Shown here one piece after another: positions 56,154 to 64,000 of a stretch of 64,000 nucleotides of DNA. Source of the stretch: JBKHYJ01 sp046565505. GTDB taxonomy: Bacteria; Acidobacteriota; Blastocatellia; UBA7656. The notes under the pieces are model-generated. The model did no database searches and was not told where the DNA came from. It saw only the letters and a program-made list of their open reading frames with translations. A program made the translations under genes and the position numbers. The DNA is taken from contig JBKHYJ010000049.1 of NCBI GenBank assembly GCA_046565505.1, positions 24,477-88,476 of the forward strand, given 5' to 3'. The number at the start of each line of letters is the position of its first letter. Within the stretch, counting starts at the first letter, position 1.

Positions 56154-56552
56154 ATGCCCGCCAGTGTCCTTGTCGTCGAAGATGATGCAGGCTCACGCGA
56201 AATGCTCCTTACCGTGCTGGGGGGGCAAGGGTTGAAAGTTACTGGAGCCGAGGATGGCCGCGCGGCCCTCGAACTGCTCGCATCCATGCGCCCCGACCTC
56301 ATCATCACTGACATACAGATGCCTAACCTCGATGGCGTAGGGCTGATAAAGGCGCTGCGGGCGCGGCCTGAAATGAGGGACGTGCCGATACTCATTTTTT
56401 CCGCCTGCGGTGGCGAGATGCTTTCAGACGCAATGCAGGCGGGAGCGGACGCCGCAGCGCCTAAGCCGCTGCGGCTTGATTCCCTCGTCAGATTAATCGA
56501 GTCGTTGCTCACGGCGGTCACCCCTATTCTGCTCGGCATCTTTACTGCTTGA
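56154..56552 (+). CDS. stand-alone response-regulator receiver protein
   Basis: 132 residues from ATG 56154 (GGAG eight bases upstream). Receiver domain with Asp10-Asp11, phospho-acceptor Asp53 (ITDIQMP), Ser in IFSACGGE in the switch position, and Lys in AAPKPL. No output domain. Its last 60 bases overlap the last 60 bases of the convergent receiver gene. Confidence 0.9.
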   Translation: MPASVLVVEDDAGSREMLLTVLGGQGLKVTGAEDGRAALELLASMRPDLIITDIQMPNLDGVGLIKALRARPEMRDVPILIFSACGGEMLSDAMQAGADAAAPKPLRLDSLVRLIESLLTAVTPILLGIFTA

Positions 56553-56915
56553 ATAGCGCGACACCGTACGCATGAGGTCATTCACGTCAACCGGCTTAAC
56601 CAAGCACCCTTGCGCGCCGGCCTTCAGCGCCTTTTTTAGCTCAGACTCGTAGGCGACCCCCGTGTAGAAAAAGATAGGTATTTCCCCATCAAAGGCGCGG
56701 ATCATCCGGCACAGATCAATCCCGTTGCCGTCCCTCAAGTGCCAGTCGAGCAGTATCAAGTCGAAGTCCCCGGACCTGGCCAGGTCCAGGCCCTCGCTAA
56801 CGCATGACGCGGACACCGCTTCATACCCCGCCATCCCGAGCAGAATGCGCATCATTTCACAAGTGTCCAGATCATCATCAACGAACAGGATGCGTCCTTT
56901 TGTATCTATCATCAC
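56493..56915 (-). CDS. stand-alone response-regulator receiver protein
   Basis: 140 residues. Asp13-Asp15 cluster (FVDDD), phospho-acceptor Asp57 (LLDWHL), Thr in FYTGVAYE and Lys in LVKPVD complete the receiver. A short polar tail (SKDAEQNRGDRREQ) replaces an output domain. The gene converges with and overlaps the other receiver by 60 bases, so antisense effects between the two mRNAs are possible. Confidence 0.9.
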   Translation of the reverse strand: MMIDTKGRILFVDDDLDTCEMMRILLGMAGYEAVSASCVSEGLDLARSGDFDLILLDWHLRDGNGIDLCRMIRAFDGEIPIFFYTGVAYESELKKALKAGAQGCLVKPVDVNDLMRTVSRYSSSKDAEQNRGDRREQRLD

Positions 56916-57189
56916 TCAAGCCCCTGCCATAACCATTCGGCAACGCCCTTCTATCGGATTACAGGTTCATCTTTAACACACTTACCCCGCTGCCGTTCTT
57001 CCTGTGTTAATGTTCTGTGACATGCCGCCGCGCCCCTGGTCTGGAGGGATGGAGCGAGCGCAGCAGATAGGGATAACTCTGCAACATCACTATTATGTAC
57101 AATTGGGACGGGCGGGGGTATTGGCAAGATGAGAAGGGCGGGTAGGGGAAAACCCTTATTTACCGGGGGCAGGGACTAATGTGCCAGGC

Positions 57190-57870
57190 TTAATTCTCCT
57201 TCATCCACCCTTGAAGCAGGGCGAACCGCACCACGTCTATGCGGCTGCGCAGCTCCAGCTTCTTCATGGCGTTCGCTTTATGCGCTTCCACCGTCTTGAC
57301 GCTGATGTCGAGTTGAGCGGATATCTCTTTATTGCTGTAGCCCCAGGCCACCTTCTTGAGGACCTCCTCCTCGCGGGGGCTTAAATCGCCCCGATTTTTA
57401 TCGACGAGGCTTGACGGCCTGGCAGCGTAGCCGTTCATCACTTTAGCCGTGACCACGGGGTCGAGAAAATTATTGCCCGCGACGATGGCGCGGATGGCGC
57501 GGATCAATTCAGACGAGGCGCTCTGCTTGAGCACGTAGCCCGCCGCGCCCGCGCCGAACAGCTTCTGCATATAGCCTATGTCGGCGTGGCGCGTCAGCGT
57601 TAATACTTTCACCTGCGGGCAGGCCTCCTTCAGCTTTTCAGTCGCCTCAAGCCCGTTCATCTTCGGCATGGAGATGTCCATGACGACCACGTCGGGCCGC
57701 AAGTCAATCACGCCGGCGACGGCGGCGCGGCCATCGCCCGCCTCGCCTACGACCTCCATGTCAGGCTGCGAGCTGACGAGCGCCTTCAGCCCCTCGCGCA
57801 CCATCTCGTGATCTTCGGCCAGGAAGATGCGCAGCGCGGGGTTGCCGCGTGACGGCCCGCTGTCGTTCAT
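57190..57870 (-). CDS. NarL/LuxR-family response regulator
   Basis: 226 residues. Receiver domain with phospho-acceptor Asp65 (VVMDISMP) and Lys in VLKQSA, then a LuxR-type helix-turn-helix (LSPREEEVLKKVAWGYSNKE and VSVKTVEAHK-like recognition helix). DNA-binding activator, most likely controlled by the histidine kinase whose gene overlaps its start by four bases. Confidence 0.95.
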   Translation of the reverse strand: MNDSGPSRGNPALRIFLAEDHEMVREGLKALVSSQPDMEVVGEAGDGRAAVAGVIDLRPDVVVMDISMPKMNGLEATEKLKEACPQVKVLTLTRHADIGYMQKLFGAGAAGYVLKQSASSELIRAIRAIVAGNNFLDPVVTAKVMNGYAARPSSLVDKNRGDLSPREEEVLKKVAWGYSNKEISAQLDISVKTVEAHKANAMKKLELRSRIDVVRFALLQGWMKEN

Positions 57871-60800
57871 AGCTTCCTCCGCCCTTCTTCATTTAAACCT
57901 ATTGGTACGCGCAGGAAGATGGTCGTGCCTTGCCCGGGCGCGGATTGAATCTCAAGCTTCCCCCCGCTGAGCGAGGCGCGCTCGCGCATGCTGACTAGCC
58001 CCAGCCCCTTGCCCGTGTCAGTCACTTCATCCAGGTCGAACCCTTTCCCATCGTCTTCCACGATGAGCACGGCATGATTTTCACGCCGCTCCAGTATCAC
58101 GTCCACGCGCCCGGCCTCGGCGTGCTTATAAGTGTTGTTGAGCGCCTCCTGCGCGACGCGGTAGATGTTCGCTTCGATCTCCGCGGGGAGGGGGGGCTTG
58201 GCGAGCCCCGCCGTATGAAAATCCGCCGGGATGCCGAATTGCTTTGACCACTCGTGGACGAAGCTCTCGATGCTTGCCGCCAGCCCCAGCTCTTCGAGGG
58301 TGCTAGGGCGCAGCTCCCAGGCAAGGAAATCCACGTCCCTGTCGATGCGCTCGGCGGCCGCTTGCAGGTTCTCCACATGCTCTCGCAGCGAAGCCCGGCC
58401 CTTGCTCTGCTCTTTGAGCGATTCGAGCGACAGCCTGAGGGCGGTCAACTGCTGCCCCAGGTGGTCATGGAGGTCGCGCGAAATGCGGCGGCGTTCCAAC
58501 TCCTGCGTGTTGACGATGCGGCGCAGCAGCTCCTTGACACGTTCGTCCGAGGCGCGGCGCTCTTTGATCTCGGACTCCAGCGCCGCGTAGCTCTTCTCTA
58601 TTTCATGCGTGCGCTCCTTGACCCGTTCCTCCATCTCGTCGCGCGCGCGGCGCAGCTCTTCTTCCATCTGCTTGCGGGCGGTGAGGTCGCGCAGTATCTT
58701 GACGCAGCCGAGCCTGTCGCTATCGCGCATCGCAGACATCACGCCGCTGGCGAAGAAGCGCGTGCCGTCCTTGCGCACATGCCACCGCTCGTCATCGCCC
58801 CGCCCACCGGAGAGCGCCATCTCTATCTCTTTTTCCGGTACGCCCGCGGCGCGGTCTTCGGGGGTGAAGATGATCTCGCCCGGCTGGCCGATGATTTCAT
58901 CCTCGGTGTAGCCGAATGTCTTTTCTGCGCCGGGGTTCCAGGTCAGAATGCGCCCCTGAGTATCCACTGTGAATATGGCGTAATCTTCAATGCTTTCCAG
59001 CAGCAGGCGCAATCGCTCCTGCGAGTGGCGCAGTCTGGCCGCCATGGCCTTCTCCTCGGTGGTGTCGTAAAAGGTGACGACCCCGGCGATGATCCGCCCG
59101 CTGCTGTCGCGGATGGGCGAGGAGCTGGTGTTGAAGATGCCCCAGGAACCGTCCTCGCGCTTCATCTTGATCTCTTCGTTGTAGACGACCTCGCCTTTAT
59201 TGATCGAGCGCCACGCGGGCCACTCTTCAAGCCCGTAGCGCCTGCCATCCAGGTGATAGCCCCTGTACTCCGAATAATGCTCATCGCCGGTGGGATTTTC
59301 CATAGTCGCGCGCCAGATGCGGTCGGCCTGCTCGTTGGCGAAAACCATCTTGCCTGTTTCGGCTTCGGTGATGAGGACGCCGGCCGGCATCTGTCGGACG
59401 ACCGCCTCCATCAGCGCGCGCTCCCTCATCAGCTCTTCATTAAGGCGGTTGCGCTCGTCTTCGGCCAGCTTGCGCTCGGTGATGTCGAAGAAGCTGAGCA
59501 CTACGCCGTCTATCCTGTCCTCCGGCGTGCGGTAAGGGATGAGGCGCGCGATGTAGTAGCGCCCGTCGTTGGTGCTGATTTCGCGCTCGACCCTAGCCAG
59601 GGTCATCTGCACGCGTGCGGCGTCCTCGTGCATGCTGTCGTATTCGAGCCTGTGCGTGACGTGGGCGAGGGGCCGCCCCATATCCGATGGGATTATATTA
59701 AAGAGCTGCTGGACGCTCGGCGTGTACCGCTCGATGCGCAGGTCGCGGTTGAGGAATATAGTCCCGATGTCTGTGGCCGCGAGCAGGTTCTGTAAATCCG
59801 CGTTGGCGCGGCCGAGCTCGTCAACCTTATCTTTCAATTCATGGTTGACGGTCCTCATCTCCTCGTTGAGCGATTGCAGCTCCTCCTTGCTTGTCTCCAG
59901 CTCCTCGGTCGCCGAGCGCAATTCCTCGTTGATTGCCTGTAACTCTTCGTTGGAGGCCCTCAGCTCCTCGGTCGAAGTCTCGTACTGTTCGATGGTGGCG
60001 CGGAGCTGGGTCTTAGTGCGCTGAAGCTCGTCTTCCAACTGACGCACCAACGGTTTCATCGCTTCCCCTGATGCGGCGTCGTCGGGGGATCCCGCGAGCG
60101 GGGCGCCGGCGGGCGGCACGACTTCTTCAAAGATGACGAGCAGGAAGCCTTGCGCCGGTTCGGGCCGCTCGGGCCGGTGAACGTGCACCTTGACTAAGCG
60201 GGATTGGCCGTCCAATTCGATGCGCGCTTGCCGGGTTTCGCCGGAACTCTTCGCCTGGGTCACGCTGAGCAGCGCCGAGCGGAGTTCGAGCCGGAGGTCG
60301 GGGTGCACTGCCTTGACGAGGTTGCGTGACGGCTCGCCGCCGGCGAAGCGCAGGAACCGCCCCGCCGTTTCGCTCAGATGCACTATGTCATACTCGTCGT
60401 TGACGAGCACGCTCGGCGGCGCGTAATTCTCAAGCAACTGGTAGTGCAGGTCGCCGAAAGATTCTATTTTAGGGCTCTCCGAGGCACGCTCGGCCGACCT
60501 GACCTCCCACCTGCCTGTGGCGGGCATTGACGGCAGGTAAGGGACGCCGGAGGCTATTGCGCGCCGCTTGAACAACCGCAGCTTCTTATCAACGGGCGTA
60601 AAAAGGCCCGCGGTGGTGTCGGCGGATTCCGACACGCCCAGGAAAAGGTAGCCTTCCGGCTTGAGCGCGAAGTGGAAGAGTTCGAGCACGCGTTCCTGGG
60701 TCTCGCGGTTGAGGTAGATCAAAACGTTACGGCAACTGATGAGGTCGACCCTTGAGAATGGGGGGTCGCGCAGTATGTTGTGCGGGGCGAACAGCACCGA

Positions 60801-62024
60801 CTCGCGCACCTCCGCCTTTACCCTGTAGAATTCATTCTCCCTGGTGAAGAAACGTTTCAGCCGTTCCGGCGATACGTCGGCCGATATAGATTCGGGGAAT
60901 AAGCCCTCGCGCGCCATGTTTATCGAGTCCTGGTCAATGTCCGTGGCGAAGACCTGTATGGATGGGCGGCTGCTGAGCCGCCCGGCATGTTCGCACAGCA
61001 GTATGGCCAGCGAATACGCCTCGTCGCCCGTCGCGCAGCCCGACACCCACACGCGCACCGGGTCGCCCACCGCCTTGTTCTCGAAGAGCTTGGGCACGAC
61101 ATCCTGCTCCAGCAACTTGAAGGCTTCCGAATCCCGGAAGAAGTTGGTGACGCTGATGATCATGTCGCCCAGAAGCTCTTGCGCCTCGGAGGGCCGCTCG
61201 CGCAGCAACATCGCGTACGTTTTGATGTCTTCGACGGCGTTGACTTGGAGCCGCCGCGTGACGCGGCGCAGGACGGTTGACCGCTTGTAGTTGCTGAAGT
61301 CGTTGCCCGTGCGCGCCCGCAGTATGGCGAGCACTTCGCGCAGGGCCTCCTCGTCGTCTTCTGTCAGCGGCTTGCCGGTCTCGGGCGGGGTCTGAATCTT
61401 CTCCGAAATCCGCCGCAGGGCCACGAGCTTATCGGGTATTTTTTCGACCGGCAGTATGAAGTCAACCAGCCCGGAGTTGATGGCGCTTCGCGGCATGCCG
61501 TCGTGCTCGGCCTGGCTCGGGTCTTGCGCTATCGATACGCCGCCCGCCTCCTTGATGTGGCGCAGCCCGAGCGTGCCGTCGGTGCCTGTCCCCGACAGCA
61601 CGACCCCGACCGCCTTAACGTCATAAGCACTGGCCAGCGTGCGGAAGAACAGGTCTACGGGTATGCGCGTCCCTCCCCTCGTCTCCGGCTCGTGAAGGCT
61701 GACATGGCCGTCGGTCATGACGAGGTGCTTGGCGGGCGGGATGACGTAGACCTGGTTCGGCTCGACCTTTATGCGCTCGGTCACCTTTATGACTGGCATG
61801 ACGGTCCTGGTCTGGATCAGGCTCGCCAGATTGCTCTCATGCTCGGGCGAGAGGTGCAGGATCACGACGAACGCCATGCCGCTGTCGGGGGGCATCAGCT
61901 CGAAGAGCCGTTGCAGCGCCGTGATTCCGCCGGCCGACGCGCCTATGCCGACCGCCAGGAAATCATGATTATTCTTACGTCCGGGTCGCTTCGCGACTTT
62001 ATCTCTCGTGGGTCTATTCGCCAT
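57867..62024 (-). CDS. CheB-CheR-PAS-histidine kinase fusion protein
   Basis: 1385 residues. Order: CheB methylesterase (GASAGG with Ser30, His57, and Asp in LSGTGTDG; about 20-215); CheR methyltransferase (about 225-490, with VWVSGCATGDEAYSLAI); a PAS-like region and a long coiled coil rich in Glu (about 650-760, ELRASNEELQAINEELRSATE type); three PAS/PAC modules (about 760-1130); HisKA_3 dimerisation with His1186 (RRISRDLHDHLG); HATPase at the end (EDDGKGFDL, GLGLVSMRERA). No receiver domain in the CheB part. Coupled by ATGA to the NarL-type regulator. No CheA, CheW or chemoreceptor is nearby, so the role is probably signalling, not taxis. Confidence 0.95.
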   Translation of the reverse strand: MANRPTRDKVAKRPGRKNNHDFLAVGIGASAGGITALQRLFELMPPDSGMAFVVILHLSPEHESNLASLIQTRTVMPVIKVTERIKVEPNQVYVIPPAKHLVMTDGHVSLHEPETRGGTRIPVDLFFRTLASAYDVKAVGVVLSGTGTDGTLGLRHIKEAGGVSIAQDPSQAEHDGMPRSAINSGLVDFILPVEKIPDKLVALRRISEKIQTPPETGKPLTEDDEEALREVLAILRARTGNDFSNYKRSTVLRRVTRRLQVNAVEDIKTYAMLLRERPSEAQELLGDMIISVTNFFRDSEAFKLLEQDVVPKLFENKAVGDPVRVWVSGCATGDEAYSLAILLCEHAGRLSSRPSIQVFATDIDQDSINMAREGLFPESISADVSPERLKRFFTRENEFYRVKAEVRESVLFAPHNILRDPPFSRVDLISCRNVLIYLNRETQERVLELFHFALKPEGYLFLGVSESADTTAGLFTPVDKKLRLFKRRAIASGVPYLPSMPATGRWEVRSAERASESPKIESFGDLHYQLLENYAPPSVLVNDEYDIVHLSETAGRFLRFAGGEPSRNLVKAVHPDLRLELRSALLSVTQAKSSGETRQARIELDGQSRLVKVHVHRPERPEPAQGFLLVIFEEVVPPAGAPLAGSPDDAASGEAMKPLVRQLEDELQRTKTQLRATIEQYETSTEELRASNEELQAINEELRSATEELETSKEELQSLNEEMRTVNHELKDKVDELGRANADLQNLLAATDIGTIFLNRDLRIERYTPSVQQLFNIIPSDMGRPLAHVTHRLEYDSMHEDAARVQMTLARVEREISTNDGRYYIARLIPYRTPEDRIDGVVLSFFDITERKLAEDERNRLNEELMRERALMEAVVRQMPAGVLITEAETGKMVFANEQADRIWRATMENPTGDEHYSEYRGYHLDGRRYGLEEWPAWRSINKGEVVYNEEIKMKREDGSWGIFNTSSSPIRDSSGRIIAGVVTFYDTTEEKAMAARLRHSQERLRLLLESIEDYAIFTVDTQGRILTWNPGAEKTFGYTEDEIIGQPGEIIFTPEDRAAGVPEKEIEMALSGGRGDDERWHVRKDGTRFFASGVMSAMRDSDRLGCVKILRDLTARKQMEEELRRARDEMEERVKERTHEIEKSYAALESEIKERRASDERVKELLRRIVNTQELERRRISRDLHDHLGQQLTALRLSLESLKEQSKGRASLREHVENLQAAAERIDRDVDFLAWELRPSTLEELGLAASIESFVHEWSKQFGIPADFHTAGLAKPPLPAEIEANIYRVAQEALNNTYKHAEAGRVDVILERRENHAVLIVEDDGKGFDLDEVTDTGKGLGLVSMRERASLSGGKLEIQSAPGQGTTIFLRVPIGLNEEGRRKL

Positions 62025-62346
62025 CCCAACCTCTGTGCCCGACCTTATCAGTACCTCGTTTTAGGCTTTAGTGTTAAAGCCCTCGTCCGCGGCCCCTTTC
62101 ATGGCTACTTATTTGAACGCTATGCGATGTTGGTTATCAGGAAAAGTCTAGTAGATTATTAACGGGCTGTACAGTAGAATGGACTCAGGGCGCTGAAGGA
62201 GACACGGTGATCTTATTAATTCGGGCGGCGCCTGCCGGAAGGCCATTAGACTCTCCCACGCGGCGCGTAGCAAGCAGACACTTCGGGGCGTCGCTTTCGT
62301 AGATTCCCTGCTTCTGTAAAGAGCTTATCCTCGATGGGAGCACAAA
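62025..62346. other. intergenic region between divergent sensor kinase and cheB
   Basis: 322 bases without a supported gene. A small hairpin GGCTTTA-GTG-TTAAAGCC lies near 62075-62092. Promoters for both divergent genes should lie here, but no strong -35/-10 pair was identified. Confidence 0.4.
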
Positions 62347-63378
62347 ATGCCGAATAGAGACATCATAGTGATCGGGGCGTCGGCAGGCGGCATAGAGGCG
62401 TTGCGGCTCATGGTAAGGAGGCTGCCTAAGAGCCTTCAGGCCGCCATTTTCATAGTCGTGCATACGTCGGCCGACAGCCCCGGCGTCCTCCACGAGATAC
62501 TCGCCCGTGAGGGTTGCCTGCCGAGCGTGAGCGCACGCGATTGGGAGGATATACGGATGGGGCACATTTATGTGGCCCCGCCCGACCACCACTTGTTGCT
62601 CGACCCGTCCGGTTACACCCGCCTGACCAGAGGGCCGAAAGAGAACCGATTCCGTCCCGCCATTGACCCGCTGTTTCGTTCGGCCGCGCGCGCATTCGGC
62701 CCGCGAGTGATCGGCGTGATTCTGACGGGGGGGCTCGACGATGGCACGGCGGGGCTGCTGGCCATCAAGCAGCGCGGCGGCCTGGCGGTGGTCCAGCACC
62801 CGGACGATGCGCTCGTACCCTCCATGCCGCTCAACGCGGTGAAGCACGTGGCGGTAGATTACTGCCTGCCGCTGGTCGAGGTCGCGCCCCTGCTGGTCCG
62901 CCTGTCGGCGGGGTCCGCAGAGGAGGAAGGAGCGTACCCCGTGTCGGAAAAGCTGGATATAGAAGTTAAGATAGCGAAGGAAGATAAAGCCCTCGACGCA
63001 GGAGTCACGAGGCTGGGCGAGCTGTCGCCGTTCACCTGCCCCGAGTGTCACGGCACGCTGTTGCAGATGAAGGAAGGTAATTTCCTTCGCTTCCGCTGCC
63101 ACACCGGGCATGCCTTTTCGGTAAACAGTCTGCTCGCGGAATTGACGGATAACATCGAGGACACGTTGTGGACTGCCATCCGCTCCATACAGGAGAGCAC
63201 AATGCTGATGCGGCACATGGCTCAACACTTGAGCGGCGGCGGGGAAGGCGCGATGGCGGAGTTGTTTCTACAGAAAGCGCAAGAGGCCGAGCGGCGGGCG
63301 GACTTGGTCAGGCAGGTAGTCATGAGTCATGAAAAAATGAGCGGAGTTAAAGTAGAGGCCGCCGGGGGAGAGGATTGA
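62347..63378 (+). CDS. cheB: CheB-type methylesterase with C-terminal zinc ribbon
   Basis: 343 residues. The CheB catalytic domain (residues 1-195) has Ser12 in GASAGG, His39 in VVHTSA and Asp in LTGGLDDGTAG. The last 150 residues add CPECHGTL and FRCHTGHAFS, a four-ligand zinc ribbon, and a helical end (IRSIQESTMLMRHMAQHL) that resembles the extra domain of CheB proteins of this kind. No N-terminal receiver, so activity is not controlled by its own phosphorylation. Divergent from the CheB-CheR kinase; may act with it on the same targets. Confidence 0.93.
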   Translation: MPNRDIIVIGASAGGIEALRLMVRRLPKSLQAAIFIVVHTSADSPGVLHEILAREGCLPSVSARDWEDIRMGHIYVAPPDHHLLLDPSGYTRLTRGPKENRFRPAIDPLFRSAARAFGPRVIGVILTGGLDDGTAGLLAIKQRGGLAVVQHPDDALVPSMPLNAVKHVAVDYCLPLVEVAPLLVRLSAGSAEEEGAYPVSEKLDIEVKIAKEDKALDAGVTRLGELSPFTCPECHGTLLQMKEGNFLRFRCHTGHAFSVNSLLAELTDNIEDTLWTAIRSIQESTMLMRHMAQHLSGGGEGAMAELFLQKAQEAERRADLVRQVVMSHEKMSGVKVEAAGGED

Positions 63379-63390
63379 TTTTTAATGAGC

Positions 63391-63705
63391 CTAATTTGGA
63401 TTCTGTGTAAATGAGTTTCCGAGTCCACCCATCGGAACCCGGCCTTCAAAAAGAATAGCGAACTGATTCATTGCTCCGCTCCAATCCCTTATCGGCATTG
63501 TCCATCTCTTGCTGATATTTCGCGATCCAAGGTACATCAGCTTGAAAACGGCCTCATCATTCGGGGACAATGACCGATTCTTCGTTATCTTTCTCAAAGT
63601 CATATTCAGTGACTCTATGGTGTTGGTCGTGTAGACCGCTCGACGGATCTCTGAAGGGTAGCCAAACATCGACACAATCCTTTCTGGTAATGAAATCCTT
63701 TCAGA
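63391..63705 (-). pseudogene. IS256-family transposase, C-terminal fragment
   Basis: About 105 codons open down from 63705, after an in-frame TAA at 63708. YPSEIRRAVYTTNTIESLN, LRKITKNR, and ISKRWTMPIRDWSGAMNQFAILF are clear IS256 transposase sequence and include the conserved Glu of ESLN, likely the third residue of the DDE triad. The full-length protein is about 400 residues, so the first three quarters are lost. TTCTGTGTAAAT at the 3' end recalls the terminal repeat of this family; no left end was seen. Dead element. Confidence 0.9.
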
Positions 63706-63809
63706 TTATCCACGCGTCTGCGCACCGTAAAGTTAACTCCTGTTTTTATCTATGATGCGATTGCCCTAGGGGACATTACTACTTTGGGCTAACATAGACA
63801 AATCAATTG

Positions 63810-63837
63810 TTGACAAGGTGAAAAAATCTGGTAGAAT
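63810..63837 (+). promoter_or_regulatory. rRNA operon promoter
   Basis: TTGACA at 63810-63815, a 16-base spacer and TAGAAT at 63832-63837; it is close to consensus and faces the right edge. Confidence 0.85.
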
Positions 63838-63874
63838 TAAATTTTGCCTGATCTAAGGAGAGAATGGCTAAATC

Positions 63875-63887
63875 GATCTTTGAAAAC
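63875..63887 (+). promoter_or_regulatory. boxA-like antitermination signal of the rRNA leader
   Basis: GATCTTTGAAAAC matches the boxA element (core CTTTGAAAA) that loads Nus factors on rRNA transcripts; such a sequence precedes 16S in many bacteria. A stem GGCCGGC/GCCGGCC follows at 63953-63981. Confidence 0.6.
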
Positions 63888-63985
63888 TGGATAGAGCGGA
63901 AGAGAACCAGAAGATTCTGAAGAGAGGGAGCGGGAGCGACCGAAAGCAGAGAGGCCGGCGTCGGCGGGTCCGAGGCCGGCCGGGA

Positions 63986-64000
63986 TTTTAGCTGAGAGTT
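63986..64000 (+). rRNA. 16S rRNA, first bases only
   Basis: The window ends in GAGAGTT, which is the start of the universal 16S 5' sequence AGAGTTTGATC. With the promoter and boxA-like leader upstream this is very probably the 5' end of 16S rRNA. Only about 15 bases are visible, so it rests on context. Confidence 0.55.

Overview
The window is GC-rich and almost fully coding. It comes from a diderm (Gram-negative-type) bacterium: it carries lipoproteins with lipoboxes, a SurA-like chaperone, a LolA-like protein beside an RND exporter, TonB/ExbB/ExbD, a heptosyltransferase-type glycosyltransferase and a class A penicillin-binding protein. The combination of futalosine-pathway menaquinone synthesis (mqnD), class I FbaB-type aldolase, a tgt-yajC-secD-secF operon with a long SecF, and many LolA-like and TPR proteins resembles Acidobacteriota (Blastocatellia-like). 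That placement is inferred from family resemblance; no search was run. The 16S gene that appears to start at the right edge would settle it.

Layout. 1-4.2 kb (+): end of a FecCD/BtuC-type permease, its ATPase, cobQ, a YdjM-like membrane hydrolase and nnrD. 4.4-8.5 kb (-): a TatT-like TPR protein and an RND exporter translationally coupled to a LolA-like lipoprotein. 8.6-11.9 kb (+): a two-ATPase Clp chaperone with a clear promoter and terminator, then a secreted LolA-like protein. 12-17 kb (-): class I aldolase, a possible small RNA carrying an anti-Shine-Dalgarno stretch, an unknown exported protein and a bifunctional PBP. 17.4-25.1 kb: an unknown small protein (+), then dnaE, an ABC-F ATPase and a SurA-like lipoprotein (-). 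25-28 kb: rpmB (+), ridA and rel (-). 28.2-31.8 kb (-): a TonB-ExbB-ExbD-ExbD-TPR lipoprotein operon. 32.2-37 kb (-): secF, secD, yajC, tgt. 37.3-42.4 kb (+): a glycosyltransferase, then a CoA-transferase and two acyl-CoA dehydrogenases. 42.4-44.4 kb (-): a lone receiver, a small 4xCxxCxGxG protein and mqnD. 44.7-52.3 kb (+): eno, rsgA, a tiny Gly-rich protein, a methyltransferase, gpmI, a YchF-like GTPase and a HAD phosphatase. 52.4-55 kb: a CPA2 antiporter (-) and a GT9 glycosyltransferase (+). 55-63.4 kb: a decayed tyrosine integrase, a second 4xCxxCxGxG protein, two lone receivers, a NarL-type regulator overlapping a 1385-residue CheB-CheR-PAS-histidine kinase, and a separate CheB with a zinc ribbon. 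63.4-64 kb: an IS256-type transposase remnant, then a strong promoter and leader of an rRNA operon.

Most genes are housekeeping. No CRISPR array, tRNA or intact mobile element was seen, and nothing amounts to a proven new system. The items most worth following are the two CxxCxGxG proteins that both sit beside lone receivers, the candidate anti-SD RNA at 13.1-13.3 kb, the Gly-rich micro-protein at 47.5 kb, the sensory island at 55-63 kb, the six-block integrase relic, and a recurring CCCGGC plus -10 promoter arrangement.
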